A DNA stretch of 64,000 bases from Arthrinium phaeospermum (Eukaryota > Ascomycota > Sordariomycetes > Amphisphaeriales > Apiosporaceae): NCBI GenBank assembly GCA_006503535.1, contig QYRS01000005.1:248001-312000 (forward strand), in the 5' to 3' direction. The position numbers and the translations under genes were made by a program. The notes under the pieces are model-generated. The model had not been told where the DNA came from. It saw only the letters and a list, made by a program, of their open reading frames with translations, and did no database searches. This document shows positions 10,664 through 21,748 of this stretch, piece by piece; position 1 is the stretch's first letter, and each line of letters starts with the position of its first letter.

Positions 10664-12427
10664 ATGCCAGCCGACGAGGAGAGTATCAACCCGCTCTATC
10701 TGAGCTGGGTCAAGGAGTGGCTGGACAAAGCACGGGAGCACAATTCCAAGGGTGTTGTGACATATAAGAATGCCTACAACTCCTTGAAGGCGTGCCCTAT
10801 GGCTTTTACTCATCCTTGCCAGCTCCAGGCTCTCAAGGGCTTCGGGCCCAAACTATGTGACCGCCTTACCCAGAAGCTGCAAGAGCACTGCGAGGCCAAC
10901 GGCCTGCCCATGCCGCAGAAGAAGCGTCGCGCTCCAGGCACCGGCCAGGCGAACGGCAATGGCAACGATGAAGGTGATGAAGATGAAGAAGCAGAGGCCA
11001 GGCCGGCCAAGAAACCCAGAAAGGCTAAGCCGTACGTGCCCAAGCTACGGTCCGGTGCTTATGCCCTGATCATGGGACTGGCCGAGTCGACCTCGCCAAA
11101 TGGCATGACCAAGTCCGAACTCATTGAGGAGGCACAGCCCCATTGTGACTCTTCCTTCTCGGCTCCCTCAGACCCCACGAGCTTCTATACCGCTTGGAAC
11201 TCCATGAAGACCCTGCTGGACAAGGATCTAGTCCACGAGCGTAGAGGCCCGACCAAACGGTACACCCTGACTGACGACGGCAGAGAAGTCGCCGCGCGGG
11301 TCTACCAAATAGCGAACCCGGGCGCAGCAGCGCTCCCCAGGAACCTGGAGCCCCATCCGCCACGGGCAGGCTACTTTGAGAGGAACAGATCGCAATCCGT
11401 TGAAGTTGAAGCTGAACCAGCAGCACCCCAGCCAGCATCGGCATACGCAGACTTGGTACCAACCGCGGGCGGTCCCTCGTCCAATGCTTCGGCACTCCCC
11501 AAGTTCCGGCCTATCTGCTTACGCCCTGGCTCCTTCACCGTTCAGCTGGTCCTGGACGTGCGGGAGATCCGTGCAAAGACCGATCGCGACTACATGCAAC
11601 AGGAGCTGGCCAAGAAGGGTATACCACCGATTGTTCGCTCCCTTGAGCTGGGCGATGCCCTGTGGGTGGCCAAATGCCATGACGCCAACTTCCTCGCTAG
11701 AACCGGGGCTGAGGGCGACGAAGTGATTCTCGACTGGATCGTCGAGCGCAAGCGCCTGGACGATCTGATTGGCAGTATCAAAGACGGGCGATTCCACGAG
11801 CAGAAGTTTCGACTCAAGCGCTCCGGCCTCAAGAACGTCATCTACATCGTCGAGGAGATGAACATTGATTCGCTCAACAAGGACAAGTACGAAGAGGCCG
11901 TCCAGTCGGCCATCGCATCCACCCAAGTGGTGAACGGCTACTTTGTCAAGAAGACCCAGAAGATGGACGACACCATTCGCTACCTGACCCGCATGACACT
12001 GCTCCTTAAGAAACAGTACGAGGCCCGCCCGCTCTACGTCATCCCCACGGGCCTCCTGACCACCCAGAACTACCTGCCGCTGCTGGAGCATCTGCGTGAG
12101 AAGGAACCCGGCATGGACCACTACATCAGCTACCCGGCCTTCGCGTCCCTCGTCTCCAAGTCCGACACCATGACGCTGCGCGATGTCTATCTCAAGATGC
12201 TCATGTGCACCCGTGGCGTCACGGGCGAGAAGGCCATCGAGATTCAGAAGCGCTGGAAGACGCCTCACGAGTTCGTCAAGGCCTTTGAGAACTGCGGCGG
12301 TACGGGAGACGTTGGGAAAAAGCGCAAGCAGCAGCTGATCGCCGGGGAGATGGGCAAGCTGTACGGCAGGAAGAAGATTGCAGGTGCCTTGAGCCAGAAG
12401 ATTGCCGATGTCTGGGGGGACCCTTGA
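10664..12427 (+). CDS. MUS81: Crossover junction endonuclease, Mus81 subunit
   Basis: Catalytic subunit of the Mus81-Eme1/Mms4 structure-specific nuclease that cuts stalled forks, 3' flaps and recombination intermediates in the nucleus. Single exon, 587 residues. N-terminal helix-hairpin-helix region begins with NPLYLSWVKEWLD and includes LKGFGPKLCDRL. A basic stretch (KKRR, RPAKKPRKAK) precedes the winged-helix region with GMTKSELIEEA. The XPF-type nuclease has LVLDVREIR and the metal-binding ERKRLDDL motif (Glu 361), then GRFHEQKFRL. C-terminal tandem HhH region has CTRGVTGEKAIEIQKRW. The ATG at 10664 is the only in-frame Met before the conserved domain. Confidence 0.97.
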   Translation: MPADEESINPLYLSWVKEWLDKAREHNSKGVVTYKNAYNSLKACPMAFTHPCQLQALKGFGPKLCDRLTQKLQEHCEANGLPMPQKKRRAPGTGQANGNGNDEGDEDEEAEARPAKKPRKAKPYVPKLRSGAYALIMGLAESTSPNGMTKSELIEEAQPHCDSSFSAPSDPTSFYTAWNSMKTLLDKDLVHERRGPTKRYTLTDDGREVAARVYQIANPGAAALPRNLEPHPPRAGYFERNRSQSVEVEAEPAAPQPASAYADLVPTAGGPSSNASALPKFRPICLRPGSFTVQLVLDVREIRAKTDRDYMQQELAKKGIPPIVRSLELGDALWVAKCHDANFLARTGAEGDEVILDWIVERKRLDDLIGSIKDGRFHEQKFRLKRSGLKNVIYIVEEMNIDSLNKDKYEEAVQSAIASTQVVNGYFVKKTQKMDDTIRYLTRMTLLLKKQYEARPLYVIPTGLLTTQNYLPLLEHLREKEPGMDHYISYPAFASLVSKSDTMTLRDVYLKMLMCTRGVTGEKAIEIQKRWKTPHEFVKAFENCGGTGDVGKKRKQQLIAGEMGKLYGRKKIAGALSQKIADVWGDP

Positions 12428-13176
12428 GACCACTTCGACGGGTTCGATCATGTTGTACAAGTATTGCTAGAGGTGTAAGCCGATTGCGATTTGGTACGGG
12501 AAGATGCTACATGTACTATTATCATATTCAAAGTTCCACGGCATCCTGTATATATTATAATGAAGCACATGCATTTACTTCAGCTTCTAGCTCAGGAATG
12601 ACAACCCCATCAAATGTTATTGGCATAACAACGGGGGTTGGTGACTGCGAAGTAGATTATCTGGTCCTGGTGCTGCTCTACGAAGTCATGCCGACTGCAT
12701 CCGCTAAACGTCTGCGTACCAGTAGACTACGCACAAAGACGCCTAGACGCCTAAGCTTCGAACTTGAATAGAAAATAGCTGGTAACGAGATAGATCTATA
12801 CTCTCAATTTCACGCGAAGAAGGTGATTCACAAGAAAACAAGTCTATTTTTCGCAGTAGTGTTACTCTATGGAGCCACCACCAACTGACCCATCAACCTC
12901 TGAAAAAAATGTGGTATCTCTCGAGGGACGTGTGGGAGTTACAGTACGTCGTAATCTTCGTCAGTCATACGGCCTCTTGCCGTTCCCCGTTCAAGCAGTT
13001 CCCGAAACTCCCGCCCTATGCATATATGTTGCAGCTATTTCAGTTGAGCTGCCATAGCAACTGCTAGCGACGCAAAAAGGCTGTGTGTGTGTATAGTATA
13101 CGCACAAAACCATGCACTGTTTATAATCCCTGCCGATCCCGCGGTTTGCCTCCTGACCTGGTGCGGATGTCTTCCT
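12428..13176. other. Convergent 3' intergenic region
   Basis: 750 bases between the stops of MUS81 and the arginine methyltransferase. AT-richer than the genes, no supported gene. Confidence 0.5.
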
Positions 13177-14530
13177 CTAGCACATCTTGTACTCGCACTC
13201 GCCCTTAGCATTGCGGACGTTATCGGGGGTATCAAGCTGGTATTGGATCTTGATGTCCAGATCACGGCGGTTCTTGTCGTTAGGTCGGACCTCGAGGTTG
13301 CACTGGACCTCCTCGCCCTGCTGAAGGGTCAAAACGTCCCGGAAGTAAAAAACGGTCTGCTTCCAGTGTGTGTACTTGGTGTGGGGTCCGGTCGAGAACC
13401 GAATCGGCACATGGCAAGCTGTGAAATCGATATCGAACCAGGCCACAAGGGCGTGGACGAAGTCGTCCCGACGAGCGGTCAGCTTGAAGGGGATGGAGAA
13501 GGCAAGGTCTTCGACAGTGCACTTGTACAGATCCAGTGTCAAGATTGATGTGGGATCAGTCACAGCAGCCTTAACCTCGACTGTGTCGACAAGGGGCTCG
13601 GACAGGGCGGTGTGCTTCAGCGGGGTGTAATCGAAGCCGTAGACGTTGTCCCAAACTGTATACAAAGTCAATCTCATGTTCATGTAGGTTGCGAAGGTGA
13701 CAGTCCAGCAGGGAGACTCACATCCTATTTTCTCGTCCTTGTAGTCACCGTCTTCGATACCGCACATGAAGATGGTAGCCTTATCGGGGAAGATGAGGCC
13801 ATCCTTGTTCAAGTACCGGTCGCGGGCGTACAGGACGGTGTCGAGCATGGACTCGTAGAGAAGGAAGTATCCCATCCATTCCGAGATGATGATATCGACC
13901 TTGGGGAAAGGAAGCTCAATCTCCTCCATCTTGCCCTGGATAAGGGTAATCTTGTCGGAAAGGCCGTTCTTCTCGACAATCTCCCGGGCCTTGAAGATGA
14001 TCGTAGACATGTCGACACCAATGACATGCTTGGCGCCAGCCTTGGCAGCAAACATGGACAGAATGGCGGTACCGCAGCCAACATCAAGGACGACCTTGTC
14101 CTTGAAGAGGTGCTTGTTCTGGACGATCGCATTCATATACGACTTTGTGCGGACTTCGTCTTTCTGTAGCGGGGAGGTCATATGTTAGCTGGGCTGCCAG
14201 TCGCGAAGAAAGTCCAGGTAGAGGGGTGCGCATGTACATACCAACATCTCTTCGTGGATTCCTGAAAGGAAGAACACTGCGGTTAGCACCATATCAAGAA
14301 TAGAGGATCGAGCCATGCCAAGGACGTGGGCTTACCATGGTGGTTGTAGCTGTTTGGCACTCAAGGTCAGTGAATGTGTCCCATCTCGATATGCGCAGTA
14401 CTTGGAAATCGACCGCGAGGAGGGGCAACGCAAGTCCCAGATGAACGAACCTGTTGAAGTAATGCTGCTCGGAATGGGCCATGCCCTTGAGCGCGAGCTC
14501 GGCGGCGGCGACGTCCTCAGGGCCAGACAT
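13177..14530 (-). CDS. HMT1: Type I protein arginine N-methyltransferase 1 (PRMT1/Hmt1)
   Basis: Transfers methyl groups from S-adenosylmethionine to arginines of RNA-binding proteins and histone H4. Five exons: 14530-14451, 14349-14336 (14 nt), 14261-14242 (20 nt), 14163-13722 and 13655-13177, giving 344 residues. The two microexons encode the conserved SYNHHG and IHEEML, so they are certain. SAM-binding motif I is LDVGCGT (residues 64-70). The double-E loop SEWMGYFLLYE is at 132-142. The THW loop appears as YTHWKQTVFY. The last intron (66 nt) is a multiple of three without an in-frame stop, so its retention would add 22 residues between KIG and FWDNVYGFDY. No N-terminal SH3 or zinc finger is present, which separates it from PRMT2/PRMT3 types. 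Confidence 0.97.
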
Positions 14531-15723
14531 ATTGAGATAAGTTTTTTTCTGGTGTCAGAAAAAAAAAATTGGCAGTGGAATGGAGGTTGAGAAGATGCAA
14601 AAGATGAGTCTCTTCTGTTTGGCGCGCGCAGCTTTACGTACTTTGCGTTGTCAGGCACAATTTTTCTCGAAGGGCACCTGAGCCAGGGTCTAGTCCAAGT
14701 CCCGCTTGGTTACTGCCCGCAACTGCCCCCCCATCGAGAACGATAATTCCTTCCAGTACTAGCATACAACCAACTTTTTCTCCTACACCGCCTGCCTGCC
14801 GGAGCACCAGCCGAACGGCTCCCTGAATTTTCACAGGATGGCGCTTGCTGAAGGCATGACTCGGATCAAATGTCCTAAAACATCATTGGGCGAGTACATG
14901 CCTACAGTATCATGCCAATTATTTATGGCCACCTCTCTGAGAGTAGTATGCATGATCCAAGGTTGGCTTTTCATTGCAGGACTACCGATGCTGATTACAT
15001 ACAGTTACATAGCATATAGGTGTATACATGTACTTTAGGTAGCTATTGCCGGCACCATGAACAAGCGTATAACAGGTAGGTACTACCTACTGAGATGACT
15101 GCAGCATTAATCACAGCTGCTTGGGATAATGGATTTACCACAGAAACGAGGATAGACCGATTGAATAGGTAGCATAGTTCGAGGAATTTCTTATATAGAT
15201 GACCTCGAGATCTCGAAGTAATAATGCCAAGAATATGCATTAAGATAAATGGAAGTTATCCTATAATTAGTTTAACGATATAAGCTTGGCAATAGGATAG
15301 ATAGCAGATAACTGCTAAGGGATAACTACATGATGGATATAACAAGCGTGGGGGATAATGATTTCCAGCAACAACTATAGTGTAGCATAGCGGGCAGCAA
15401 TCAAATGTCATGAGGGCTGCAGAGACTTACTTCTCAAACATTTGACATTACTACTGTATGGTGGCCCATTTGGTTTGGTCTGTTTCGTCACGCCCAGTCC
15501 AGTATGCAGTGGTTGATGTGAAGTTTGGTTCTCATTAATTGTGTTTGTCTATATTGTATGTTGGCTCCAACCAACTGAGTCGCAAAGTTACAGGGGGATA
15601 TAATGGCCTAGACTCCTCATGAACGAACGTATGGTTGAACCATAGAAAATCGTTTCGCGTTCCTCAGCCCAGCGATTTCCGGGACGCGACTTAAAAAATC
15701 CCCATAAGACAACTCAGTCGTTA
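14531..15723. other. Intergenic, HMT1 promoter and PER1 3' end
   Basis: 1.2 kb between two leftward genes. The part from about 15050 to 15600 is distinctly AT-rich with many TA-rich words. No gene or clear repeat was found. Confidence 0.45.
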
Positions 15724-16995
15724 TTAGAATTTCAACTTTGACCTGCTTGCAATATCCTCTTGGGCGTCCTTGACCAAGAAGCTGTGCTCGGGTTAGCCAT
15801 TCCGAGCTGGACCAGAAAGAAACTGAAAGATCGAGACCTACCGATACCACACAACAGCAGGGAATATGGTTCCCAGATGCCACAGGCTGTGTGCATCTAT
15901 CGCCCCCCATAGCGGAGGGAAGTCCAGCAACTCCAGACTCATGGCCATCATGAGCCAGGCCACGGAAAGACCGGGCAAAATCGTCCAAAGCTGGCGTATC
16001 TCTCTGTACTGCTTCCAACTCCAGTACGTCAATATCGTATTCTGGGTCAGGCCGACCACGACGTTGGCAGTCATGTTATACGTGTAGTCCCAGCTCCACA
16101 TCTTAAGGTAGAGGACGTGACATGCGTACAGGGTACAGCAGAATATCGTCCAGAGCCTCACCAGGCTCTGTCGGCGCGCGGAGGGCCTTTCGACGCGGAA
16201 CACCAGCATGGGGGTGTAGTACATGCCGTACAGGACATCGGCCCCGGCGGCAAGATAGTCCATTTGCTCCGTCGCAGCAAAGTCGCGGATGTGGAAGATG
16301 GTGCTGAAGACCCAGGCCGCCATGCCGAAGTAGGCGAACAGTTCATAGTAGGGTCGGAGGTGATAGCTGGCGGGGATCTGGGCTCTCAGCTTGGCGAGGC
16401 CGTTCTGGTGCGCGAGGAAGTTGCCCACGCTGAACAGCACACTGAAGGGTTCCTGCATGCCGAGCACCCTGACAAAGGGCCACTTGCCGTGGAACTGGGT
16501 GACCCTCTCACCGCGGGAGACTCGCTTCGCCGTAACAATGTGCTGGCAGGTGTGGTCGCATTCTTGCGGGCAAGTCCAAAGGAGGAGGCGACGATGGAGG
16601 GCTAAAATCGCAGCCGGTCAGCATCATGGCACACGATCGAACGTGTCGGATCGGGCAGGGCTTCTTTTGCGACGGTGCAGGCTTACGGATGGGTGTCGGC
16701 TTCTGGGAGTAGCAGTTTTCTCTTTCGCAAATCTGCGGGTAGATCGAGCCAAGTCAGCTCTGCTCCATCGCGGGACGTTATGTGGCATGCGCAGCAACCA
16801 GCCAGGAAGTGGGTTTGGTTTGGTCTGGTCTGGTCTGGTCTGGTCTGGTCTGTTCTGGTTTGTACGTACCTTGACGCACTCTCGAAATTCGGGCAGGCGA
16901 TCGCCCGTGGAAGCTTGGGCAGTGCTTAGCAGCAGGCAGAGTACGAGGACTGCCGCTATAAGGCGGGGAATCCTCGTGTGTAGTCGAGCCAACAT
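15724..16995 (-). CDS. PER1: Per1/PGAP3-like GPI-phospholipase A2 family protein
   Basis: ER membrane protein of the CREST hydrolase superfamily that removes the unsaturated acyl chain from GPI anchors during lipid remodelling. Four exons: 16995-16870, 16732-16687, 16601-15842 and 15781-15724; 329 residues. Cleavable signal peptide over about residues 1-29, followed by the lumenal Cys-rich PEFRECVKICERENC and WTCPQECDHTCQ. Then the family signature QFHGKWPF and LGMQEPFSVLFS, about seven membrane segments, the histidine motif FSTIFHIRD and the late DAHSLWH motif, which carries putative metal ligands. Ends in LVKDAQEDIASRSKLKF, as expected for the family. The 137-nt first intron contains a pentamer repeat. 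Confidence 0.95.
16816..16858. repeat. TGGTC pentanucleotide microsatellite in PER1 intron 1
   Basis: About six to eight head-to-tail copies of TGGTC with slightly degenerate ends (TGGTT, TGTTC). It lies fully inside the first intron of PER1 and so does not touch coding sequence. Confidence 0.9.
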
Positions 16996-17130
16996 GATGT
17001 ACTCATTGGCAATGCCGGGCAGCGTGGGCTCCTCTGGGGATGTGTTGGCCTTTTATGAAGGGGGTGAGAGAGGGAAAAAAGGAGATGGGATTGGTCATAT
17101 GTAAATAATGCCAGCAGGTCGGAGGAGCAT

Positions 17131-17170
17131 GGGATGCCGGGATGTTGGGATGCTGGGATGCTGGGATAGC
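17131..17170. repeat. GGGATGCT octamer tandem array
   Basis: Five consecutive 8-base units starting at 17131, 17139, 17147, 17155 and 17163, all beginning GGGAT with variation in the last three bases. About 135-175 bases upstream of PER1. Confidence 0.85.
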
Positions 17171-17964
17171 TGCAGGGCGCGGCTTGCATGTACTGTGCCT
17201 TAGCTAAGATCACCGCGCCGGCTGGTTACAGCTTACCTTGAATGTTACCTAGCGGGCTTGTTTGTGCTTGTGCTGGTGGATGCTGAACAAAGCTTCCCTT
17301 CTGTTACGATGAAACAGGCTGGCTGATTGGTTTGGGGCCGCCAGGAAAGCCCGTGCTCCAACCCCCGAGCAGAACCCCGAGGCCAGCAAATCGTCATTGC
17401 CAATGGATGGATGTTAGATTAGCTGCTTCCAAGTACCGACCGTCACGCCAGATGCAAGTGACCGCGCTCTCCCCGGTCCCTTCTTCGAAGTGTTCTACCA
17501 AGTAGTAGCAAGACAACACGGCCTTGGCAACTCTAGGCAACTCTCAAACGACCCTAGGAGGGGCGTCGGGGCCAAAGCTGTGCATTGGCAAATGGGATTT
17601 GTTTTCCTTTGTTTCAGTTCAACAATTGTCTGTCTGCTCGGCGCAGAAGCGTGCACGATACGAACATGCGAGCTCGGCAGACACAGGAGAAGCTGACAGA
17701 CAGATCGTTGAACAACAAACATCTGATTCTTCAACATCAATGACGCAATGACAGCAAGGCGAAAATTGAAACAGCAGGTGCCGGCATCATGTACTTACAT
17801 GTGGCTGTTCCCGTTCTTATGCGAAGCTAGCCCGGGCCGGACAACGGGCATCAGTCCTCCGCGTCTCTGCATAAACGACCTCAAGAGAGCCTCATGTAGC
17901 GGCTCGACATGGGAATAGGTGCATCTCCTTACCCCTCACCTGGGCAAGTATGTAGGCACGCAAG

Positions 17965-17972
17965 TATATAAG
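17965..17972 (+). promoter_or_regulatory. TATA-like element of the GH5 gene
   Basis: TATATAAG about 100 bases before the GH5 start codon, a plausible spacing for a fungal core promoter with a short leader. Based on motif and position only. Confidence 0.4.
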
Positions 17973-18073
17973 GTAGATAGTTATCGCAGTGTCGAGACTC
18001 GGGAAACAGCGAGTACCTATCGCTTCCCCTCGGGATCCCTGTCCGTCCGAGTTCTCTCTCCTTCATCCGAACC

Positions 18074-19468
18074 ATGAGATCCTGTACCTGGCCCCTCTGC
18101 CTGCTAGTCGCGGCGACCACGGCGATCCGTCCCGCCGCCGCCGCCCTGTCCCCCGTGACACGAACGGGCTCGACCCTGCTGGTCGAAGGCGAACCTTGGA
18201 AGGCCGTGGGCCCCAATGTCTACTGGCTGGGCCTGGACGAGAACGTCGTGCCGCCCGTGGGTGAGCCCTACGACCCCGCCACCAAGTCGAGCTATCCGAC
18301 CCAGGGCCGCATCACGGACGTGCTGGCGACGGTGAAGGCGCTGGGCGGAACCATGATCCGGTCGCACACCCTGGGGATCAGCCTGGGCAACCCGCTCAGC
18401 GTGATGCCGGCGCCGGGCGTGGTGAACGAGGCCGCGTTCGCGTCCATCGACTGGGCTGTATACCAAGCCGGCCAGTACGGTATACGGCTCATGGTGCCCT
18501 TGATTGACAATTTTGTAAGAGGGGACGAGCGCTGTTTTAGCTGGCCTTTATCTCCATGGCTTAATTTACTGTTGATTAACCCCAGAGATAGGACTATTAC
18601 CACGGAGGCAAATACACCTTCCTGCGGTGGGCCGGCTTCAACCTGACCCAGGGCGCCGACGCAAATAACCCCGAAATCCAGCAATTCTACACCAACGCCA
18701 CCATCGTGGCGGCATTCAAGGACTACATCACCCAGATCGCGACCCATCGGAACCCCTACACCAACCAAACATACGCCGAGGACCCTACCATCTTCGCGTA
18801 CGAGACAGGCAACGAGCTGCTGGGCCCCGTCTGGGGCGACATGGACTGCCCAGCGGACTGGGTCGCGGACATTGCGCGGTTCGTCAAGGCGCTCGCCCCT
18901 CGGAAGCTCCTCGTCGACGGCACATACGGCGTCAACGAGACCCACCTGGCAATCGAGGAGGTGGATATCTTCTCGGACCACTATTACCCCGTCGACACGG
19001 CCAAGTTGCAGAACGACCTCGACCTCGTCGAAGGCGTCGGCAAGGCCTATTTCGCGGGGGAGTACAGCTGGGTTGGGCCGGACGATGCCGGCACCAACAA
19101 CATCACGGCCTTCTTTGATATCATCGAGAAGAGCACGGTGGCGGTCGGCAACGCTTTCTGGAGCCTGTTTGGCCGCAATCTGCCGGACTGTGGTGTAAGT
19201 CACCCTCTGACGCACAGTCTTCCCCCTGATAGCATACCTACTACCTGCGTGACTCTTGCACAAGATGCCACTCCTAATACATATATAACAGAGCTTTGTC
19301 AACCATTCGGATGGCTTCACCTTGCAGTACGGCAATCCTTCAAACTCCGAGTACACCAACAGCCGCATCAAGCTGATCAGGAAACATTTTTTGGCTATGA
19401 GTCAGAGGAAACAGATCCCCATAGACGAGGATCTACCCGCCGTGCCTTGCCCGGCGCCTGCCCTCTGA
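18074..19468 (+). CDS. Secreted GH5 glycoside hydrolase, endo-beta-1,4-mannanase-like
   Basis: Probably hydrolyses beta-mannan or a related plant polysaccharide outside the cell. Three exons: 18074-18514, 18592-19194 and 19292-19468; 406 residues. N-terminal signal peptide of about 24 residues (hydrophobic core LCLLVAATTA). The fold is read from VNYW-like VGPNVYWLGLDE at the start, GGTMIRSHTLG, the catalytic acid/base in ETGNELLG (Glu 222) and the nucleophile in FAGEYSW (Glu 304), with HYYP in between. Several N-glycosylation sequons (NLT, NAT, NQT, NET, NIT, NHS). No carbohydrate-binding module is seen. Subfamily assignment (mannanase versus another exo/endo beta-glycanase) is inferred from overall resemblance, not tested. 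Confidence 0.88.
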
Positions 19469-19591
19469 TGCCCCCTTTTCCAGCATAGAACACACTGCAT
19501 CATATCAAATCCTTAACACTCTTTGAGATATTCTGCGTCTGCGTTCCGAAGGAATCGGCTTCGCCATGACCCGTGACAGGGGAACAATGCT

Positions 19592-20167
19592 TCAGTCGTC
19601 CAACACCCGCTTCTCTACCCACACTTCCGTATCCCCGTCCACTGTATCGCCAGCAGACAAGTGCAAGCAATTATCTGCTTCAATCCACCACCCAGCTGTG
19701 CCGTCTTCGGGATAAAAAGGCGGGGCTGTGATATGTAGGAATTCCGCGTCGATGTCGTCGTCGTTATTGCAGCTCCTCCCGTCTTCTTCGGAGTAGTCGA
19801 CCGTCCCCTCAAAGTCCATGAGAGCATTGCAATTCGCACTGACGACGGTCCGGTATATGCCCACGGTGGTTGTGTCTGGTTCGTTGGCATAGCGGCTGGC
19901 CCCCGCGCCCTGGCTGCGCAGTACAATGTATACGGACTCAGTAGCCAAATTAGAACTGGCGGAACCATCTGTCTCTTTTATCTCCGCCAATTCCAAGTCA
20001 AGAGCCTCGACTACAGCTTGTGGATAAGCTGCATTCTTCTTCCTCAGATACTCGGCGTGCGGACCTAGCTTGTCTTGATCAGCTTCCAGATGAGCGCGTT
20101 TGGGTGCCGGGATAGAATCGTTGCCAAGCTCATCACCATCACGCTTTCTTGTCTGAGGGCTCGCCAT
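19592..20167 (-). CDS. Hypothetical protein, 191 residues
   Basis: Single exon. I do not recognise a family. The first 35 residues are polar and basic with KRDGDE and PAPKRAH, resembling a nuclear localisation signal. A central part has EYLRKKNAAYPQAVVEALDLELAEIKE, likely helical. The second half looks like a small beta-rich domain: SVYIVLRSQG, TVGIYRTVVSANCNALMDFEGTVDY and a C-terminal DTEVWVEKRVL. An acidic patch (DDDIDAEF) sits between. The start is the first true ATG (MASPQTRKRD). It ends only 123 bases from the GH5 stop (convergent). Composition and length favour a real gene, but it could be lineage-specific. Confidence 0.65.
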   Translation of the reverse strand: MASPQTRKRDGDELGNDSIPAPKRAHLEADQDKLGPHAEYLRKKNAAYPQAVVEALDLELAEIKETDGSASSNLATESVYIVLRSQGAGASRYANEPDTTTVGIYRTVVSANCNALMDFEGTVDYSEEDGRSCNNDDDIDAEFLHITAPPFYPEDGTAGWWIEADNCLHLSAGDTVDGDTEVWVEKRVLDD

Positions 20168-21748
20168 GGCTTTAGTTCTGGGTAGAAACAATTGTAAGTA
20201 CGTGTAGTCACATAGGGAGATACGAAAGTTTAGGTGCTTGATTGATGCATCCAGACGCGCCCATGTTTATATGTTATGGTGACAGCAACGACATCATAGG
20301 TTGCGACCCCTGTCAAGCCAAAGAAGCATTGACATGCCATCTTGGAACATGATCTGCATCTGTTATTCTATGACATCAGGTATGCACATGGACAGCGTCG
20401 ATGCGGTGTTACACATGCACGGCGGCGTATCTCGTGGTACAAGGTTTGTATTGCTACTAAACTATCGATATTCATTTGAGCTCTCCAAATGCAGGTACCA
20501 GTATCGTGAGTGCGACAACAAACATGGACAGATTCAATCAAGTTCAAAAGCCAGCAGGTCCTCTGAATTTCTGGCCCGTCGACAAACCCGCACTGGACGG
20601 TGAGTGTCTACTTGTCACGTAAAACCTGTATGTGTTTGCCGTTAGCAAAGAATCCCAAGGCGAACGTCCAGTGAGGGCAAGTGTGCAAGACCACAGAGGG
20701 AGGGGGGAAAGATCAGAAACCAGATTTTATAAGCACCGCTCATCCTCACCTCACCATCAGACACCGTGTCGTCCATCCCAGCACTGGGAAGCGTGGCAGC
20801 ATATGACGATCCCGCACGCCTCCAAACTCGGCCAGGACGGAGCAACACAGGCCATAGATGGGTCGGCTAATGGGATTTCGAGGCCCCGAGGATGGCCTAA
20901 TACGGCTCTTCCTAAGCTAAGAATGGTTATAGTGACAAGCCAAAAGGCATAGTCGGAAAGGTCATCATGCAAGAGTGGTGGCGGTTGTGTGAAGAAGGAA
21001 AAAAACGTGTGAGCTTACCGTCTGTTCAGAACCTGGGCACCAGGAACCCAGCGATTGACCGACTATTCAATAATTCGCATGTCAGTCACTCATGCTTTGC
21101 AATTGAAGCGACCGTCGCCTCTTTTCACTCCGTGGCTCGAAGTGAGGATTATGTTGGTGAAAACATTGACAGGCAGATGCGCGTTTGATGGGCTCTGATG
21201 TAGAAAAATCCTGGCTGCTTGCTGATTTTATTGCCAGAGTGGGGCTTGGTCGGCTTTGCATTACGCCGGTCCGTTCGCAGCTGAGAGGCTCCACCAGTAC
21301 CAGCAATACAGCCAGTGGTCCCTACTACAGACAGGACAGGGACAACTCAATGGTGGCATCACAATTCTTACACGCAAGAAACAGCGCAGTATCATTGAAG
21401 TACACAGGCTTTTCACTTGGAAAGTAATTGTTGGTCATTGAGGGAAGACAGTTGTTAATTCTCCATCTCTAACTACATAACTAATTACCACATTCCAACG
21501 CCACGATCCAACAGGCAAGACAGCTGCTGTTGAGACGCATTGCAAGTATTCTTTGTGTGTTCATTCTGATGGCATGAGAGATGAAACGAACCAAGGAAAC
21601 TGCTGGGAAACCTCAAATCGCTAAACTAAAAAAAGAATATTTTATACACCAAGGTCTGAACTTTGTCGTAGTTTCTCCAAGTTATTGCGTTCTCCAAATC
21701 ATTTCATCGCTTGTCATCAATATCGTAATACATAGCCCCGGGGCCATC
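20168..21748. other. Intergenic, no supported gene
   Basis: 1.6 kb holding only short open frames on both strands without recognisable motifs. It should include the promoter of the 191-residue protein gene and the 3' UTR of the C2H2 factor. Confidence 0.45.

Larger units (their letters stand above)
16996..18073. promoter_or_regulatory. Divergent promoter region PER1 / GH5 enzyme
   Basis: 1.1 kb between divergent starts, with an octamer array at 17131-17170 on the PER1 side and a TATA-like element close to the GH5 gene. Confidence 0.45.

Noticed and set aside
11519..12460. 313-codon open frame on the minus strand
   Set aside because: Antisense shadow of MUS81.
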